Origin: Achromobacter sp. UMC71
Lineage (GTDB): Bacteria > Pseudomonadota > Gammaproteobacteria > Burkholderiales > Burkholderiaceae_B
DNA: 64,000 bases
Direction: 5' to 3'
Assembly (NCBI RefSeq): GCF_014170305.1
Contig: NZ_LZZT01000004.1
Coordinates: 1 to 64,000, forward strand
In this document: piece after piece, positions 1 to 9,600 of the stretch
Position numbering within the stretch: position 1 is the stretch's first letter
Layout of the letters: every line of letters starts with the position of its first letter
Program-made: the position numbers and the translations under genes
The notes under the pieces: model-generated
Told to the model about the DNA's origin: nothing
Seen by the model: the letters and a program-made list of their open reading frames with translations, nothing else
Database searches by the model: none

Positions 1-449
1 GGGCGCCCACGATTGCGGTCCGGCGCGCGGGCGCCGGACTTCCCCTTCGTCATCTTCGTCCAGGCCTTCGGCCTTCCCTTCAGATTCCCTCGGGCGCATC
101 GAGGTTGCCCGCCGCCACGAAGCCCTGCACGACGGGCTACGCGTGTCTCGGTTCGTTGCGCAGCTAGACCTGTGGTCAGGGCATGAAACCTGCAGGGCCA
201 GTCAGCACCACGAATGCCAAACGCGGCCGCCCGCGCGGCCGCGGCTTGGCGGCCCTGCAGGTTTCATGCCCTGACCACAGGTCTAGCTGCGCAACGAACC
301 GAGACACGCGTAGCCCGTCGTGCAGGGCTTCGTGGCGGCGGGCAACCTCGATGCGCCCGAGGGAATCTGAAGGGAAGGCCGAAGGCCTGGACGAAGATGA
401 CGAAGGGGAAGTCCGGCGCCCGCGCGCCGGACCGCAATCGTGGGCGCCC
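1..449. repeat. 199-bp perfect inverted repeat, 51-base spacer
   Basis: Arms 1..199 and 251..449 are reverse complements with no mismatch found by eye. The spacer 200..250 contains a further palindrome at 216..250. Each arm carries a copy of the structured element described at 313..476, so this is a head-to-head pair of that element. The left arm starts at base 1, so its outer end lies outside the window. The open frames across it are Arg/Pro/Ala-rich shadows and I support no protein here. Confidence 0.9.
216..250. repeat. 35-bp GC-rich palindromic module, also at 40791
   Basis: The segment begins GCCAAACGCGG and ends GCGGCTTGGC, and is nearly self-complementary. The same 35 bases recur at 40791..40825, again upstream of a copy of the structured repeat, so it appears to be an optional upstream part of that element. 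Confidence 0.75.
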
Positions 450-476
450 GCCGCCACGAAGCCCTGCACGACGGGC
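313..476 (+). repeat. structured intergenic repeat, copy A
   Basis: Outer arms 313..343 and 446..476 are 31-bp perfect reverse complements. Between them is a conserved core: block ATGCGCCCGAGGGAAT (351..366), a small hairpin (376..380 with 384..388, loop GAA), the segment GATGACGAAGGGG, a 9-bp hairpin (411..419 with 424..432), then CCGCAATCGT. The same core occurs near 40.9 kb and 62.8 kb and, decayed, near 51.9 kb, but with different arm sequences. A second copy in reverse orientation lies in 1..199. Function is unknown. Confidence 0.8.
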
Positions 477-571
477 GACCTACGAAGACCAGACCGACGC
501 ACGAAAATCAAACCAATGCAAAGAAACCAACTCACCCCCCGAAGCCCAATTCACCAAATCCAGCGAAACAA

Positions 572-1399
572 CTACCGCGAATAAGCCGAAAACTTGGACT
601 TGGAAATAGAAGTCGCCGCCACCTGCACATGTTGCGCCAATTCAGCCTCAACACGCGCCACCGTCCATCGCGTCGTCGGCACAGAAATATTGATCGCCGC
701 CACCGCCAACCCCCGATGGTCAATCACCGGCGCCGCCACCGAAATATCCCCCAGCACCGTTTCGTTCACGATGATGGCGTAACCCTTCTCTGCCACACGC
801 TGCGCGCGTTCCAGCAGCTTATCGGGGTTCACTTCCGTATAGGGCGTGATCGGGTCCAGGCGGGTTTGCGACAGGATTTCGCGGCGCTGGTCGTCCGACA
901 GGCGCGACAGGATTGCCGTGCCCGATGCCGTGAAATACGCCGGCAGGCGGCTGCCTACCGCGATGTCCACATTGACCAGGTGATGGCCCGGAAAGCGGGC
1001 CACGAACACAATCTCGTGGCCGTCCAGTTCTTGCAGATTCGTCGTTTCGCCCAGCGTGCGGCTGATGTCCAGCAGATACGGCGATGCCTTGTCGATCAGC
1101 TCGTTCGCGCGCACATAGTTGTACGAGAACTGCAGCACCTTCGGCGTCAGGCCGTAATTGCGCGTGTCCGGAATGCGGCGCAGATAGCCCAGCGTTTCCA
1201 GCGTATAGACCAGGCGTTGCGTCGCGCTGCGGTCCAAGCCCGAGGCGCGGGCAATGTCGGCCAGCGTCATGTGGCGCTTCGGGCCGTCGAAGGCATGCAG
1301 CACCTGGAAGGCTTTTTCGGTCGAGCCTACAAATAGCGAAGACCGGGTCTCGGTCGCCGCCTGCGTCTTGTCCGTATCGTCGGGCTTGCTTTTGGGCAC
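572..1399 (-). CDS. IclR-family transcriptional regulator
   Basis: This is a DNA-binding repressor or activator of the IclR type with an N-terminal winged helix (S-T-E-K-A-F-Q-V-L and the helix ALADIARASGLDRSATQRLV-like segment, cited only in part: ADIARASGLDRSATQR) followed by an effector-binding domain containing VGSRLPAYFTASGTAIL and IVNETVLGDISVAAPV, both typical of the family. About 275 residues from the GTG at 1399; a longer GTG start at 1486 is open but has no visible ribosome site. The neighbour on the same strand is a PhyH-family dioxygenase; a functional link is only inferred. The ligand is unknown. Confidence 0.85.
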   Translation of the reverse strand: MPKSKPDDTDKTQAATETRSSLFVGSTEKAFQVLHAFDGPKRHMTLADIARASGLDRSATQRLVYTLETLGYLRRIPDTRNYGLTPKVLQFSYNYVRANELIDKASPYLLDISRTLGETTNLQELDGHEIVFVARFPGHHLVNVDIAVGSRLPAYFTASGTAILSRLSDDQRREILSQTRLDPITPYTEVNPDKLLERAQRVAEKGYAIIVNETVLGDISVAAPVIDHRGLAVAAINISVPTTRWTVARVEAELAQHVQVAATSISKSKFSAYSR

Positions 1400-1490
1400 A
1401 GGAAACAGCCTATTGAATGAAGGAGCGTGCGCGCAGATTGGGGGCGCGGTGCCGTCTTGCCGGGGGCAATCGCGCGTATCGCACACTATT

Positions 1491-1507
1491 TAATTGTAAT
1501 TCAATTA
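1491..1507. promoter_or_regulatory. AT-rich dyad upstream of the IclR gene
   Basis: TAATTG (1491..1496) and CAATTA (1502..1507) form a perfect dyad with a 5-base centre in an AT-rich stretch between the IclR gene and the PhyH gene. It sits where an autoregulatory operator and promoter would be expected. This is inferred from position and symmetry only. Confidence 0.35.
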
Positions 1508-1647
1508 TTAATAGCAAATTCCAATTACCTGATCGTCCTGGCAGAGGCGCGCCTCCTCTTGATCCGACCCGCATGGCTGCCGCCCTGCAATCCCTCGCCC
1601 GTTGGCGGAGCCGAATTGCAAGCGCGCCGGCAGTACCCCCGTCTGTC

Positions 1648-2415
1648 CTACCCCGCCAACGGCACGCCCGGCTGACTCGCCGAGCGCGTGCCCGGCAGCG
1701 GATGGCACGACTGCGGATGGTAGGTATGCACCACCGAGAGCTTCACCCGATCGCTGCGGTTGCCTTGGGCCGCATGTAGCGTGCGACAGTGGAAGAACAC
1801 CACGTCGCCGGCTTGCAGTTCAGGACAGACCGCGCGCGCGATCCAGTCCTGGTTTTCAGGGGCGTCTTCGCGGAAGAATTTCCTGTCGTCGAATTGCTGC
1901 GGCTGGAACGCCGCGGCGTGCGAACCCGGGATGAAAGACAGGCCGCCGTTCTCGCGCATCTCGGGGCCCAGGGCCAGCCAACAGGACACCAGGTCCGTGT
2001 CGGAAAACGACCAGTAGCGGATGTCCTGATGCCAGCCCGTCAGGCTGCCGTAGGCCGGATGCTTCGTCATTACGCAGTTATGGTGCACCGTGGACAGCAC
2101 CGGGGCTTCGCCGAAATAACGCGCCAGCGACTGGCCGATGCGCGCATCGGTGGCCCATTGGGCGAACAGCGGATCGCGGGCATAGGCGTTGAGCAAGCGC
2201 CGCACCGTCAGGCCGCCTTCGGCCGCGCGGGACTCGGGGGCGCCCGGATAGCGCAGATCCGCTTCGTATTCGATGGGCGCGACATGGTCGTGCAAATGGC
2301 GTTCGGCCAAGGCGCGCAGCGCCTGGACCTGGCCGGCGTCCACCAACTGGCGCGCCACGACAAAGCCCTGCTGGCGCAGGACCGCTAACTCTTCATCTTG
2401 CAGTGACCCGGACAT
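1648..2415 (-). CDS. phytanoyl-CoA dioxygenase (PhyH) family protein
   Basis: Probable Fe(II)/2-oxoglutarate-dependent oxygenase of about 255 residues. The metal-binding facial triad is visible: HxD in GWHQDIRYW near residue 128 and the distal His in FFHCRTLHAAQGNRS, with the following Arg positioned to bind 2-oxoglutarate. LSFIPGSH before it is also typical. The start at 2415 (MSGSLQ) is preferred over 2448 because GAGG lies six bases upstream of it. It is read in the same direction as the IclR gene upstream of it, with about 250 bases between. The substrate cannot be read from sequence; PhyH relatives hydroxylate acyl-CoAs, ectoine and other small molecules. Confidence 0.8.
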   Translation of the reverse strand: MSGSLQDEELAVLRQQGFVVARQLVDAGQVQALRALAERHLHDHVAPIEYEADLRYPGAPESRAAEGGLTVRRLLNAYARDPLFAQWATDARIGQSLARYFGEAPVLSTVHHNCVMTKHPAYGSLTGWHQDIRYWSFSDTDLVSCWLALGPEMRENGGLSFIPGSHAAAFQPQQFDDRKFFREDAPENQDWIARAVCPELQAGDVVFFHCRTLHAAQGNRSDRVKLSVVHTYHPQSCHPLPGTRSASQPGVPLAG

Positions 2416-2655
2416 CTCGATCCTCACACCCCGCGGCGTAAGCTGCAAAGCGTCTGCGCACAGGGCAGGCGCGTGCCGGGCAAGGCGCCGGCGAGCGCGG
2501 GGAGAGCTAGATTACCAAATGTCCGGGCCGGACCGTTATCGGAAATCCGGCCGCAATCCTTGCGGGAATGCGGCCGGCGGCGCCTGGGCCTATCGACGGT
2601 CAAATGCGTCTTGCATCGGCGAGCCGATGCGCGGCCGAACGCACTCAGGTTGACG

Positions 2656-3765
2656 TCAGCCAGCCGGCGTCTTGTCCGGCAATTCGGCGGCTCGCAAGCG
2701 GGCCGTGTCGCGCTCGACTTCCTCGTGGTGCACCCACTCGCGCCATACCGCCACCAGCAGCGCCATCAGCACCGGACCCACGAACAGGCCCACGAGGCCC
2801 ATGGTCTTGACGCCGCCCACCAGGCCGAAGAACGTCGGCAGGAACGGCAGCTTGACCGGGCCGCCCACCAGGCGCGGACGCAATGTCTTGTCGACGATGA
2901 ACAGCTCGACGCTGCCCCACACCATCAGGGCGATGCCCGCCACGACATGGCCCGAGCCCACCAGGTACAGCGAGACCAGCGTGAACGACAGCGGCGCGCC
3001 GCCGGGGATCAGCGCCATGAAGCCGGTGACCACGCCCAGCAGCACCGGCGACGGCACGCCCGCCACCCAGTACGCGACGCCCAGCACCAGGCCCTCGCCC
3101 AGCGCGATCAGGCCCATACCGGTGACGGTGGAATTGATGGTCGCCGGCACCACGCGCGAAAAACGCTGCCAACGCGCGGGCAGGATGCGTTCGCCCAGCA
3201 CGTCCAATTGGGCCACCATGCGCACGCCGTCCTTGTAGACGAAGAACAGCGTGATCAGCATGAACAATACCGTCAGCAGCAACTGGAACACGTTGCCCGT
3301 GGCGGCCAGCACCATGCGGTAGATGTTGCCCAGGTGTTCGCCGCTGACGGCTTCGACCAGCGCGCCCAGCGCGTGGGGCTGGCCGATATAGGCTTCCCAG
3401 TACTCGCCCAGGCGGTCGCCCACCACGGGCATCGAGGTGATCCACGCGGGCACGGCCACGCCATGCCGGTTGGCCGCGATGGCCCAGGCGAAGAACGTGC
3501 TGGCTTCCTTGATGGCGTAGGACAAGGCCAGCGACAGCGGCACGATCAGCACCACGATGACGACCAGCAACGCCAGCGAGGCGGCCAGCATCGTACGGCC
3601 GCCGCAGCGATCGACCAGGCGGCGGTACAGGGGCCAGCTGGCCAGGCCGATGATCAGCGCGGCCAGGGCGGGCACCAGGAAACCACTCAGGAAATACACG
3701 CCCGCCAGCAGGACGAGCAGCAAAAGCCAACGGGCGATCAGGTAAGCGGGAAGTACAGGCTGCAT
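2656..3765 (-). CDS. AI-2E family transporter (YdiK/PerM-like membrane protein)
   Basis: A 369-residue integral membrane protein of the AI-2E transporter family (PF01594 type). Two hydrophobic helices lie near the N-terminus (RWLLLLVLLAGVYFLSGF region), a third at about 60-80, an amphipathic middle section, and a C-terminal cluster of helices including the family-typical GxxxFxxLIPGGAP segment (MALIPGGAP) and the loop DKTLRPRLVGG. The length is normal for the family. Members have been proposed to export autoinducer-2 or act as sodium/proton antiporters; the substrate here is unknown. It lies downstream of the LysR gene on the same strand, 178 bases away, with a hairpin between, so co-transcription is doubtful. 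Confidence 0.85.
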   Translation of the reverse strand: MQPVLPAYLIARWLLLLVLLAGVYFLSGFLVPALAALIIGLASWPLYRRLVDRCGGRTMLAASLALLVVIVVLIVPLSLALSYAIKEASTFFAWAIAANRHGVAVPAWITSMPVVGDRLGEYWEAYIGQPHALGALVEAVSGEHLGNIYRMVLAATGNVFQLLLTVLFMLITLFFVYKDGVRMVAQLDVLGERILPARWQRFSRVVPATINSTVTGMGLIALGEGLVLGVAYWVAGVPSPVLLGVVTGFMALIPGGAPLSFTLVSLYLVGSGHVVAGIALMVWGSVELFIVDKTLRPRLVGGPVKLPFLPTFFGLVGGVKTMGLVGLFVGPVLMALLVAVWREWVHHEEVERDTARLRAAELPDKTPAG

Positions 3766-3901
3766 AGAGATCGACAGTGAATGCGTTTAGGCTTTGACTG
3801 TCGGACTATACATACGTTTCGCCAAATACGAGGGACGCAATCCCTGTATTTACTACGGGGTTTCCCGCGTTTTCGAGGATTTTCCCAGCCACTTGCCGGC
3901 A

Positions 3902-3923
3902 CGGCGGGCCCAGGGGCCCGCCG
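3902..3923. terminator. hairpin downstream of the LysR gene
   Basis: A 9-bp perfect GC stem (3902..3910 with 3915..3923) and tetraloop CAGG lies just past the stop codon of the minus-strand LysR gene. No T-run follows, so it is a weak or Rho-assisted terminator candidate. Confidence 0.45.
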
Positions 3924-3943
3924 CAAGACCGGCGCCAGCGCCA

Positions 3944-5014
3944 TTACAGCGCGTACTCGGCAGCCTCTTCCCGGGCGCTGCGGCGCCGTTGCGGCATTTC
4001 GGGCGCATTGGCGGCCGCCACGCCGGCCACGGCCATCTGCTTGGCCTGGCTGAGGTTGCGCTGCTGGAACACGCCGCAGCTGACGGCGGCCGGATCGGTT
4101 TCGTCGCGGCCGCTGAGCAGCGGGCAACTGGCGAACAGCTCGGCCACCCAGTCGGCGAACGCGCGCACCTTGGGCGACAACTGGCGGCTTTGCGGATACA
4201 GCACCGAGATCGCGGTGGTGCTGGGCTTCCATTGGGGCAACACTTCGATCAGCTCGCCCGATTGCAGGTACGGCAGCGCCATGTAGCGCGGCGTCTGGAT
4301 CAGGCCAAAGCCCTTCAGGCCGCAATCCAGATAGGCGCCGGCTTCGTTCACCGCCACCGTGCCGCGCATGTCCACTTCCTGGTGCTTGCCGTCGATCTTG
4401 AAGTCCCAGGGGCAATTGCGGCCGCTGCGGCTGGAGAAATAGTGCACGGCGTGGTGGTCGCGCAGGTCCTCGATGGTTTGCGGCATGCCGTGGCGCGCCA
4501 CGTAGGTCGGCGACGCGCAGGTCACGGTCTGCAGGGTGCCGATGCGGCGCGCGACCAGGCTGGAGTCTTCCAGGTCGCCGGCGCGGATGACGCAGTCCAC
4601 CGCCTCTTGCACCATATCCACGGGGCGGTCGCCCAGCCCGAGCACCAACTCGACGTCCGGGTACTTGTCGTGAAAATCACACAATGACGGGATTAGAATC
4701 AGCCGGCCGATGCAGGTGGGCACGTCGATGCGCAGCCGCCCCTTCAGACGCAGGGCCGCTTCCTGGAAGCAGGCCTCGGTTTCTTCGACGTCGGCCAGGA
4801 TGCGCACGCAATGCTGGTAATAGCCCGCGCCGTCGGGCGTCAGGCCGATGCGGCGGGTGGTGCGATTGAGCAGACGCACGCCCAACAGGCGTTCGAGATT
4901 CTGGATGATGGTGGTGACGGTGGTGCGCGGAAGCGAGAGGCTGTCGGCCGCCCGGGTGAAGCTATTGGCATCCACGACGCGCACAAACACCTGCATAGCC
5001 TGAAAACGGTCCAT
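3944..5014 (-). CDS. LysR-family regulator, divergent from RND efflux operon
   Basis: LysR-type regulator: N-terminal winged HTH (MDRFQAMQVFVRVVDANSFTRA, cited in part as FVRVVDANSFTRAADSLSL) and a periplasmic-binding-like effector domain. The start at 5014 gives 356 residues; upstream in-frame starts would add a tail without homology. It is longer than the usual 300 because of a roughly 55-residue C-terminal extension rich in Ala, Gln and Arg. It is transcribed away from the efflux genes that start at 5403. In Pseudomonas and Burkholderia the related MexEF-OprN and BpeEF-OprC pumps are controlled by LysR proteins encoded next door (MexT, BpeT), so control of this pump is a reasonable inference. 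Confidence 0.85.
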   Translation of the reverse strand: MDRFQAMQVFVRVVDANSFTRAADSLSLPRTTVTTIIQNLERLLGVRLLNRTTRRIGLTPDGAGYYQHCVRILADVEETEACFQEAALRLKGRLRIDVPTCIGRLILIPSLCDFHDKYPDVELVLGLGDRPVDMVQEAVDCVIRAGDLEDSSLVARRIGTLQTVTCASPTYVARHGMPQTIEDLRDHHAVHYFSSRSGRNCPWDFKIDGKHQEVDMRGTVAVNEAGAYLDCGLKGFGLIQTPRYMALPYLQSGELIEVLPQWKPSTTAISVLYPQSRQLSPKVRAFADWVAELFASCPLLSGRDETDPAAVSCGVFQQRNLSQAKQMAVAGVAAANAPEMPQRRRSAREEAAEYAL

Positions 5015-5402
5015 GGCGACGGTGTCCTTTGGGGCAAGTAGTCGGGGTGTACGGAGCATAACCCGAATCCGCCCTGGATTAGACAAATCTGCCGAACAGT
5101 GTTGCCGAACAACACGTGTTTATCCGCGCCGGCAAAACACTCAGAATTCAACCATCTTGAAGTGCCCGTGCCGCCCGGCGCATCCAAGGGCCTGTCAATC
5201 CTCAGATTCCGATCACGCGAGAGCCCGTCCCCTGAAAGGACCTTCTCAGCCAGGGATACGTAACAGAGTTGCATGCTGCACCGCAGTATGACATCGGTGT
5301 TTCAGGACTGACAGACCCGCCGCGATGCTGCCCCCGCCGCCACCCGCCCCCTCGCGGTCCCGGCAAGCGCACTTCACCCCGACACCACCCTCAAGGAACA
5401 TC
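5015..5402. promoter_or_regulatory. 388-base divergent regulatory region, LysR / efflux operon
   Basis: No gene is supported here. It must hold the promoters of the LysR gene and of the efflux operon. A perfect palindrome AACACGTGTT lies at 5111..5120, inside a less GC-rich patch (5090..5160). AAGGA at 5393..5397 is the ribosome site of the first efflux gene. Confidence 0.5.
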
Positions 5403-6599
5403 ATGGTTTCGCGTAATCGTATTGCTGTGCTCGTCGTTTTCGCGGCCGTCATCGCGGCCGGCGGTAGCTACGCCCTGTTTCGCGCCCCTGCCGGCGCCAA
5501 CGCTGCCCAGGCGCAGGGCGCCCCGGCGGCTCCCCCCGTCGAAGTCGCCGAGGTGGTCAGCAAGACCATCGTCGACTGGCAGCGCTATTCCGGCCGCCTG
5601 GAAGCCATCGACCGCGTGGACATCCGTCCGCTGGTCTCCGGCACCCTGACCGCCGTGCACTTCCAGGACGGCAGCATCGTCAAGAAGGGCGACGTCCTGT
5701 TCACCATCGACCCGCGCCCCTACGCGGCCGAAGTGGACCGCGCCGCCGCCGCCCTGACGGCCGCCAAGGCCCGCGCCTCGTACACGGCCACCGAACTGGC
5801 CCGCGGCCAACGCCTGTTGACCGACAACGCCATCGCCCGCCGCGACTTCGAGGAAAAGCAGAACGCCGCCCGCGAAGCCGCCGCCAACCTGCAAGGCGCG
5901 CAAGCCGCGCTGGACTACGCCAAGCTGAACCTGGGCTACACCCGCATCGAAGCGCCGGTCGCCGGCCGCGTCTCGCGGGCCGAAGTCACGGTTGGCAACG
6001 TGGTCGCCGCCGGCGCCACCTCGGTGCCGCTGACGACCCTGGTGTCGGTGTCCAAGATGTACGCCTCGTTCGACGTCGACGAGCAGACCTTTCTGAAGTA
6101 CGTGAACCCCGCCCGCAATGGCCGTGCCGGCTCGGTGCCGGTCGAGCTGGGCCTGGCCAACGAGGAAGGTTATTCGCGCACCGGCTTCGTGCAATCGGTG
6201 GACAACCGCCTGGACGCCACGTCCGGCACCATCCGCGTGCGGGCCGAATTCGACAACGCCGACGGTTCGCTCCTGCCTGGCCTGTACGCCCGCATCCGCC
6301 TGGGCGGCAGCGACCCGCGCAGCGCCGTGCTGATCGACGAAAAGGCCATCGGCACCGACCAGGACAAGCGCTTTGTGCTGGTGCTGGACGACAAAAACCA
6401 CGCCAACTACCGCCAGGTCAAGCTGGGCGCCAACCAGGAAGGCCTGCGGGTCGTGGATTCCGGCCTGGCCCCTGGCGACCGCATCGTGGTCAACGGCTTG
6501 CAGCGCGTCCGCCCGGGCGACGCCGTGAGCCCGACCGTGGTGCCCATGGTCACGGCCCAGCGCAACCCGGTCAAGACCGCATCGGCTAACGCCAACTAA
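5403..6599 (+). CDS. RND efflux periplasmic adaptor subunit (MexE-like)
   Basis: Membrane-fusion protein that bridges the inner-membrane pump and the outer-membrane channel. 398 residues from the ATG at 5403, which follows AAGGA by six bases. An N-terminal hydrophobic segment (RIAVLVVFAAVIAAGG) serves as signal or anchor. Then come a lipoyl half-motif (VDIRPLVSGTLTAVHFQDG), a coiled-coil hairpin of about residues 100-170 rich in Ala, Arg and Glu, a second lipoyl half (LGYTRIEAPVAGRVSRAEV) and beta-barrel domains. The first gene of the operon: the RND gene follows after 36 bases. The closest recognisable relatives are MexE/BpeE. Confidence 0.9.
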   Translation: MVSRNRIAVLVVFAAVIAAGGSYALFRAPAGANAAQAQGAPAAPPVEVAEVVSKTIVDWQRYSGRLEAIDRVDIRPLVSGTLTAVHFQDGSIVKKGDVLFTIDPRPYAAEVDRAAAALTAAKARASYTATELARGQRLLTDNAIARRDFEEKQNAAREAAANLQGAQAALDYAKLNLGYTRIEAPVAGRVSRAEVTVGNVVAAGATSVPLTTLVSVSKMYASFDVDEQTFLKYVNPARNGRAGSVPVELGLANEEGYSRTGFVQSVDNRLDATSGTIRVRAEFDNADGSLLPGLYARIRLGGSDPRSAVLIDEKAIGTDQDKRFVLVLDDKNHANYRQVKLGANQEGLRVVDSGLAPGDRIVVNGLQRVRPGDAVSPTVVPMVTAQRNPVKTASANAN

Positions 6600-6635
6600 G
6601 CGGCCGGTGACAAGACAAGCAGAACGAGAACGTTC

Positions 6636-9600
6636 ATGAATATCTCGAAATTCTTCATTGACCGGCCGATCTTCGCCGGGGTGCTATCCATCCTGGTGTT
6701 GCTGGGCGGCCTGCTGGCCATGTTCCAGCTGCCCATCTCGGAATACCCGGAAGTGGTGCCGCCGTCGGTGGTGGTGCGCGCGCAGTATCCGGGCGCCAAC
6801 CCCAAGGTCATCGCCGAAACCGTCGCCTCGCCGCTGGAGGAATCCATCAACGGCGTGGAAAACATGCTGTACATGCAGTCGCAGGCCAACAGCGACGGCA
6901 ACCTGACGCTGACGGTCAACTTCAAGCTGGGCGTAGACCCGGACAAGGCGCAGCAGCTGGTGCAGAACCGCGTGTCGCAAGCGCTGCCGCGCCTGCCGCC
7001 GGACGTGCAGCGCCTGGGCGTGACCACGACCAAGAGCTCGCCCACCCTGACCCTGGTGGTGCACCTGATCTCGCCCAATGACCGCTACGACATCACCTAC
7101 CTGCGCAACTACGCGATCCTGAACGTCAAGGATCGTCTGGCCCGCATCACGGGCGTGGGCGAAGTGACGGTGTGGGGGTCGGGCAACTACTCCATGCGCG
7201 TGTGGCTCGACCCGCAAAAGGTCGCGCAGCGCGGCATGACGGCCAGCGAAGTGGTGGCCGCCATCCGCGAACAGAACGTGCAGGTCGCCGCCGGCGTGAT
7301 CGGCGCGTCTCCCACGCAGGGCGACGTGCCGCTGCAGCTGAACGTGAATGCGCGCGGCCGCCTGCAGACCGAGGAGGAATTCCGCGACATCATCCTGAAG
7401 ACCTCGCCCGACGGCGCTGTCACGCACCTGTCGGACGTGGCCCGCGTCGAACTGGACGCGCAGGAATATGGCCTGCGTTCGCTGCTGGACAACAAGCAGG
7501 CGGTGGGCATGGGCATCATGCAGTCGCCGGGCGCCAACGCGCTGGACGTCTCGTCGCAGGTGCGCGCCGCCATGGTCGAGCTGTCCAAGGACTTCCCGCC
7601 GGGCGTGGAATACCGCATCGAGTACGACCCGACCCAGTTCGTGCGCTCCAGTATCGAAGCCGTGGTGCACACGCTGCTGGAAGCCATCGCGCTGGTGGTG
7701 CTGGTGGTGATCCTGTTCCTGCAAACCTGGCGCGCGTCCATCATTCCGCTGCTGGCCGTGCCGGTATCCATCGTCGGCACCTTCGGGCTGCTGCTGATGT
7801 TTGGCTATTCGATCAACGCCCTGTCGCTGTTCGGGATGGTGCTGGCCATCGGGATCGTGGTGGACGATGCGATCGTGGTGGTGGAAAACGTCGAACGCAA
7901 CATCGCGGCGGGCTTGAGTCCACGGGATGCGACCTATCGCGCCATGCGTGAGGTCAGCGGCCCCATCATCGCCATCGCGCTGACGCTGTGCGCCGTATTC
8001 GTGCCGCTGGCGTTCATGACGGGCCTGACCGGCCAGTTCTACAAGCAGTTCGCCATGACCATCGCCATCTCGACGGTGATCTCGGCCTTCAACTCGCTGA
8101 CGCTGTCGCCGGCCCTGTCGGCCCTGCTGCTCAAGAGCCACCACGACAAGCCGGACTGGCTGACCCGGGGCATGAACCGCGTGTTCGGCCGCTTCTTCAA
8201 CTGGTTCAACAACATGTTCGGCCGCGCCTCCGAGAACTACGGCGTGGGCGTGGCGGGTGTGATCCGCCGCAAGGCCGGCGCCATGGGCGTGTATGTCGTG
8301 CTGGTGGCAGCCACGATCGGCGTGTCCTACCTGGTGCCCGGCGGTTTCGTGCCGGCGCAGGACAAGCAGTACCTGATCGGCTTTACGCAGCTGCCCAACG
8401 GCGCGTCGCTCGATCGCACCGAAGAGGTGATCCGCCAGATGAGCGCCATCGCCCTGAAGGAACCGGGCGTGCAGAGCGCCATCGCCTTCCCGGGCCTGTC
8501 GATCAACGGCTTTACCAACAGTTCCAGCGCGGGCATCGTGTTCGTGGCGCTCAAGCCGTTCGATGAACGCAAGGGCGCGGCGTTGTCCGGCAATGCCATC
8601 GCGGCGTCGCTGAACCAGAAGTTCAGCGGCATCCAGCAGGCCTTCATCGCCGTGTTCCCGCCCCCGCCGGTGCTGGGCCTGGGCACGCTGGGCGGCTTCA
8701 AGCTGCAACTGGAAGACCGCGCGGCGCTGGGCTATGCCGAGCTGGACAAGGCCAAGCAGGCCTTCCTGGCCAAGGCTCGCCAGACGCCTGAACTGGGCCC
8801 CGCGTTCTCCAGCTACGAAATCAACGTGCCGCAGCTGGACGTGGACCTGGACCGGGTCAAGGCCAAGCAATTGGGCGTGCCGGTGACCGAAGTGTTCGAC
8901 ACCATGCAGATCTACCTGGGCTCCATGTATGTCAACGACTTCAACCGCTTCGGCCGCGTGTTCCAGGTGCGGGCCCAGGCCGACGCGCCGTTCCGCGCCC
9001 ACGCCGATGACATCCTGCAGCTCAAGACCCGCAATGCCGCGGGCGACATGGTGCCGCTGTCGTCGCTGGTGACAGTCAAGCAGACGTTCGGTCCGGAAAT
9101 GGTGGTGCGCTACAACGGCTACACCGCCGCCGACATCAACGGCGGCCCGGCCCCCGGCTATTCGTCGGACCAGGCGCAAGCCGCGGCCGAGCGCGTGGCG
9201 GCGGAAACCCTGCCGCGCGGCGTGAAGTTCGAATGGACGGACCTGACGTACCAGCAGATCCTGGCGGGCAACGCCGGCCTGTGGGTGTTCCCGATCAGCG
9301 TGCTGCTCGTGTTCCTGGTGCTGGCCGCGCTGTATGAAAGCCTGACGCTGCCGCTGGCCGTGATCCTGATCGTGCCGATGAGCATCCTGGCGGCGCTGAC
9401 GGGTGTGTACCTGACGGGCAACGACAACAACATCTTCACGCAGATCGGCTTGATGGTGCTGGTGGGGTTGTCGGCGAAGAACGCGATCCTGATCGTGGAA
9501 TTCGCCCGCGAGCTGGAAATGAATGACGGGCGCTCGCCCCTGGAAGCCGCCATCGAGGCCAGCCGCCTGCGTCTGCGCCCGATCCTGATGACGTCGATCG

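Noticed and set aside
183-1336. Several Arg/Pro-rich open frames over the inverted repeat and the IclR gene
   Set aside because: They follow the repeat in all its copies and both orientations, as expected of palindromic GC-rich DNA, and one is antisense to IclR. No ribosome site or domain is seen.
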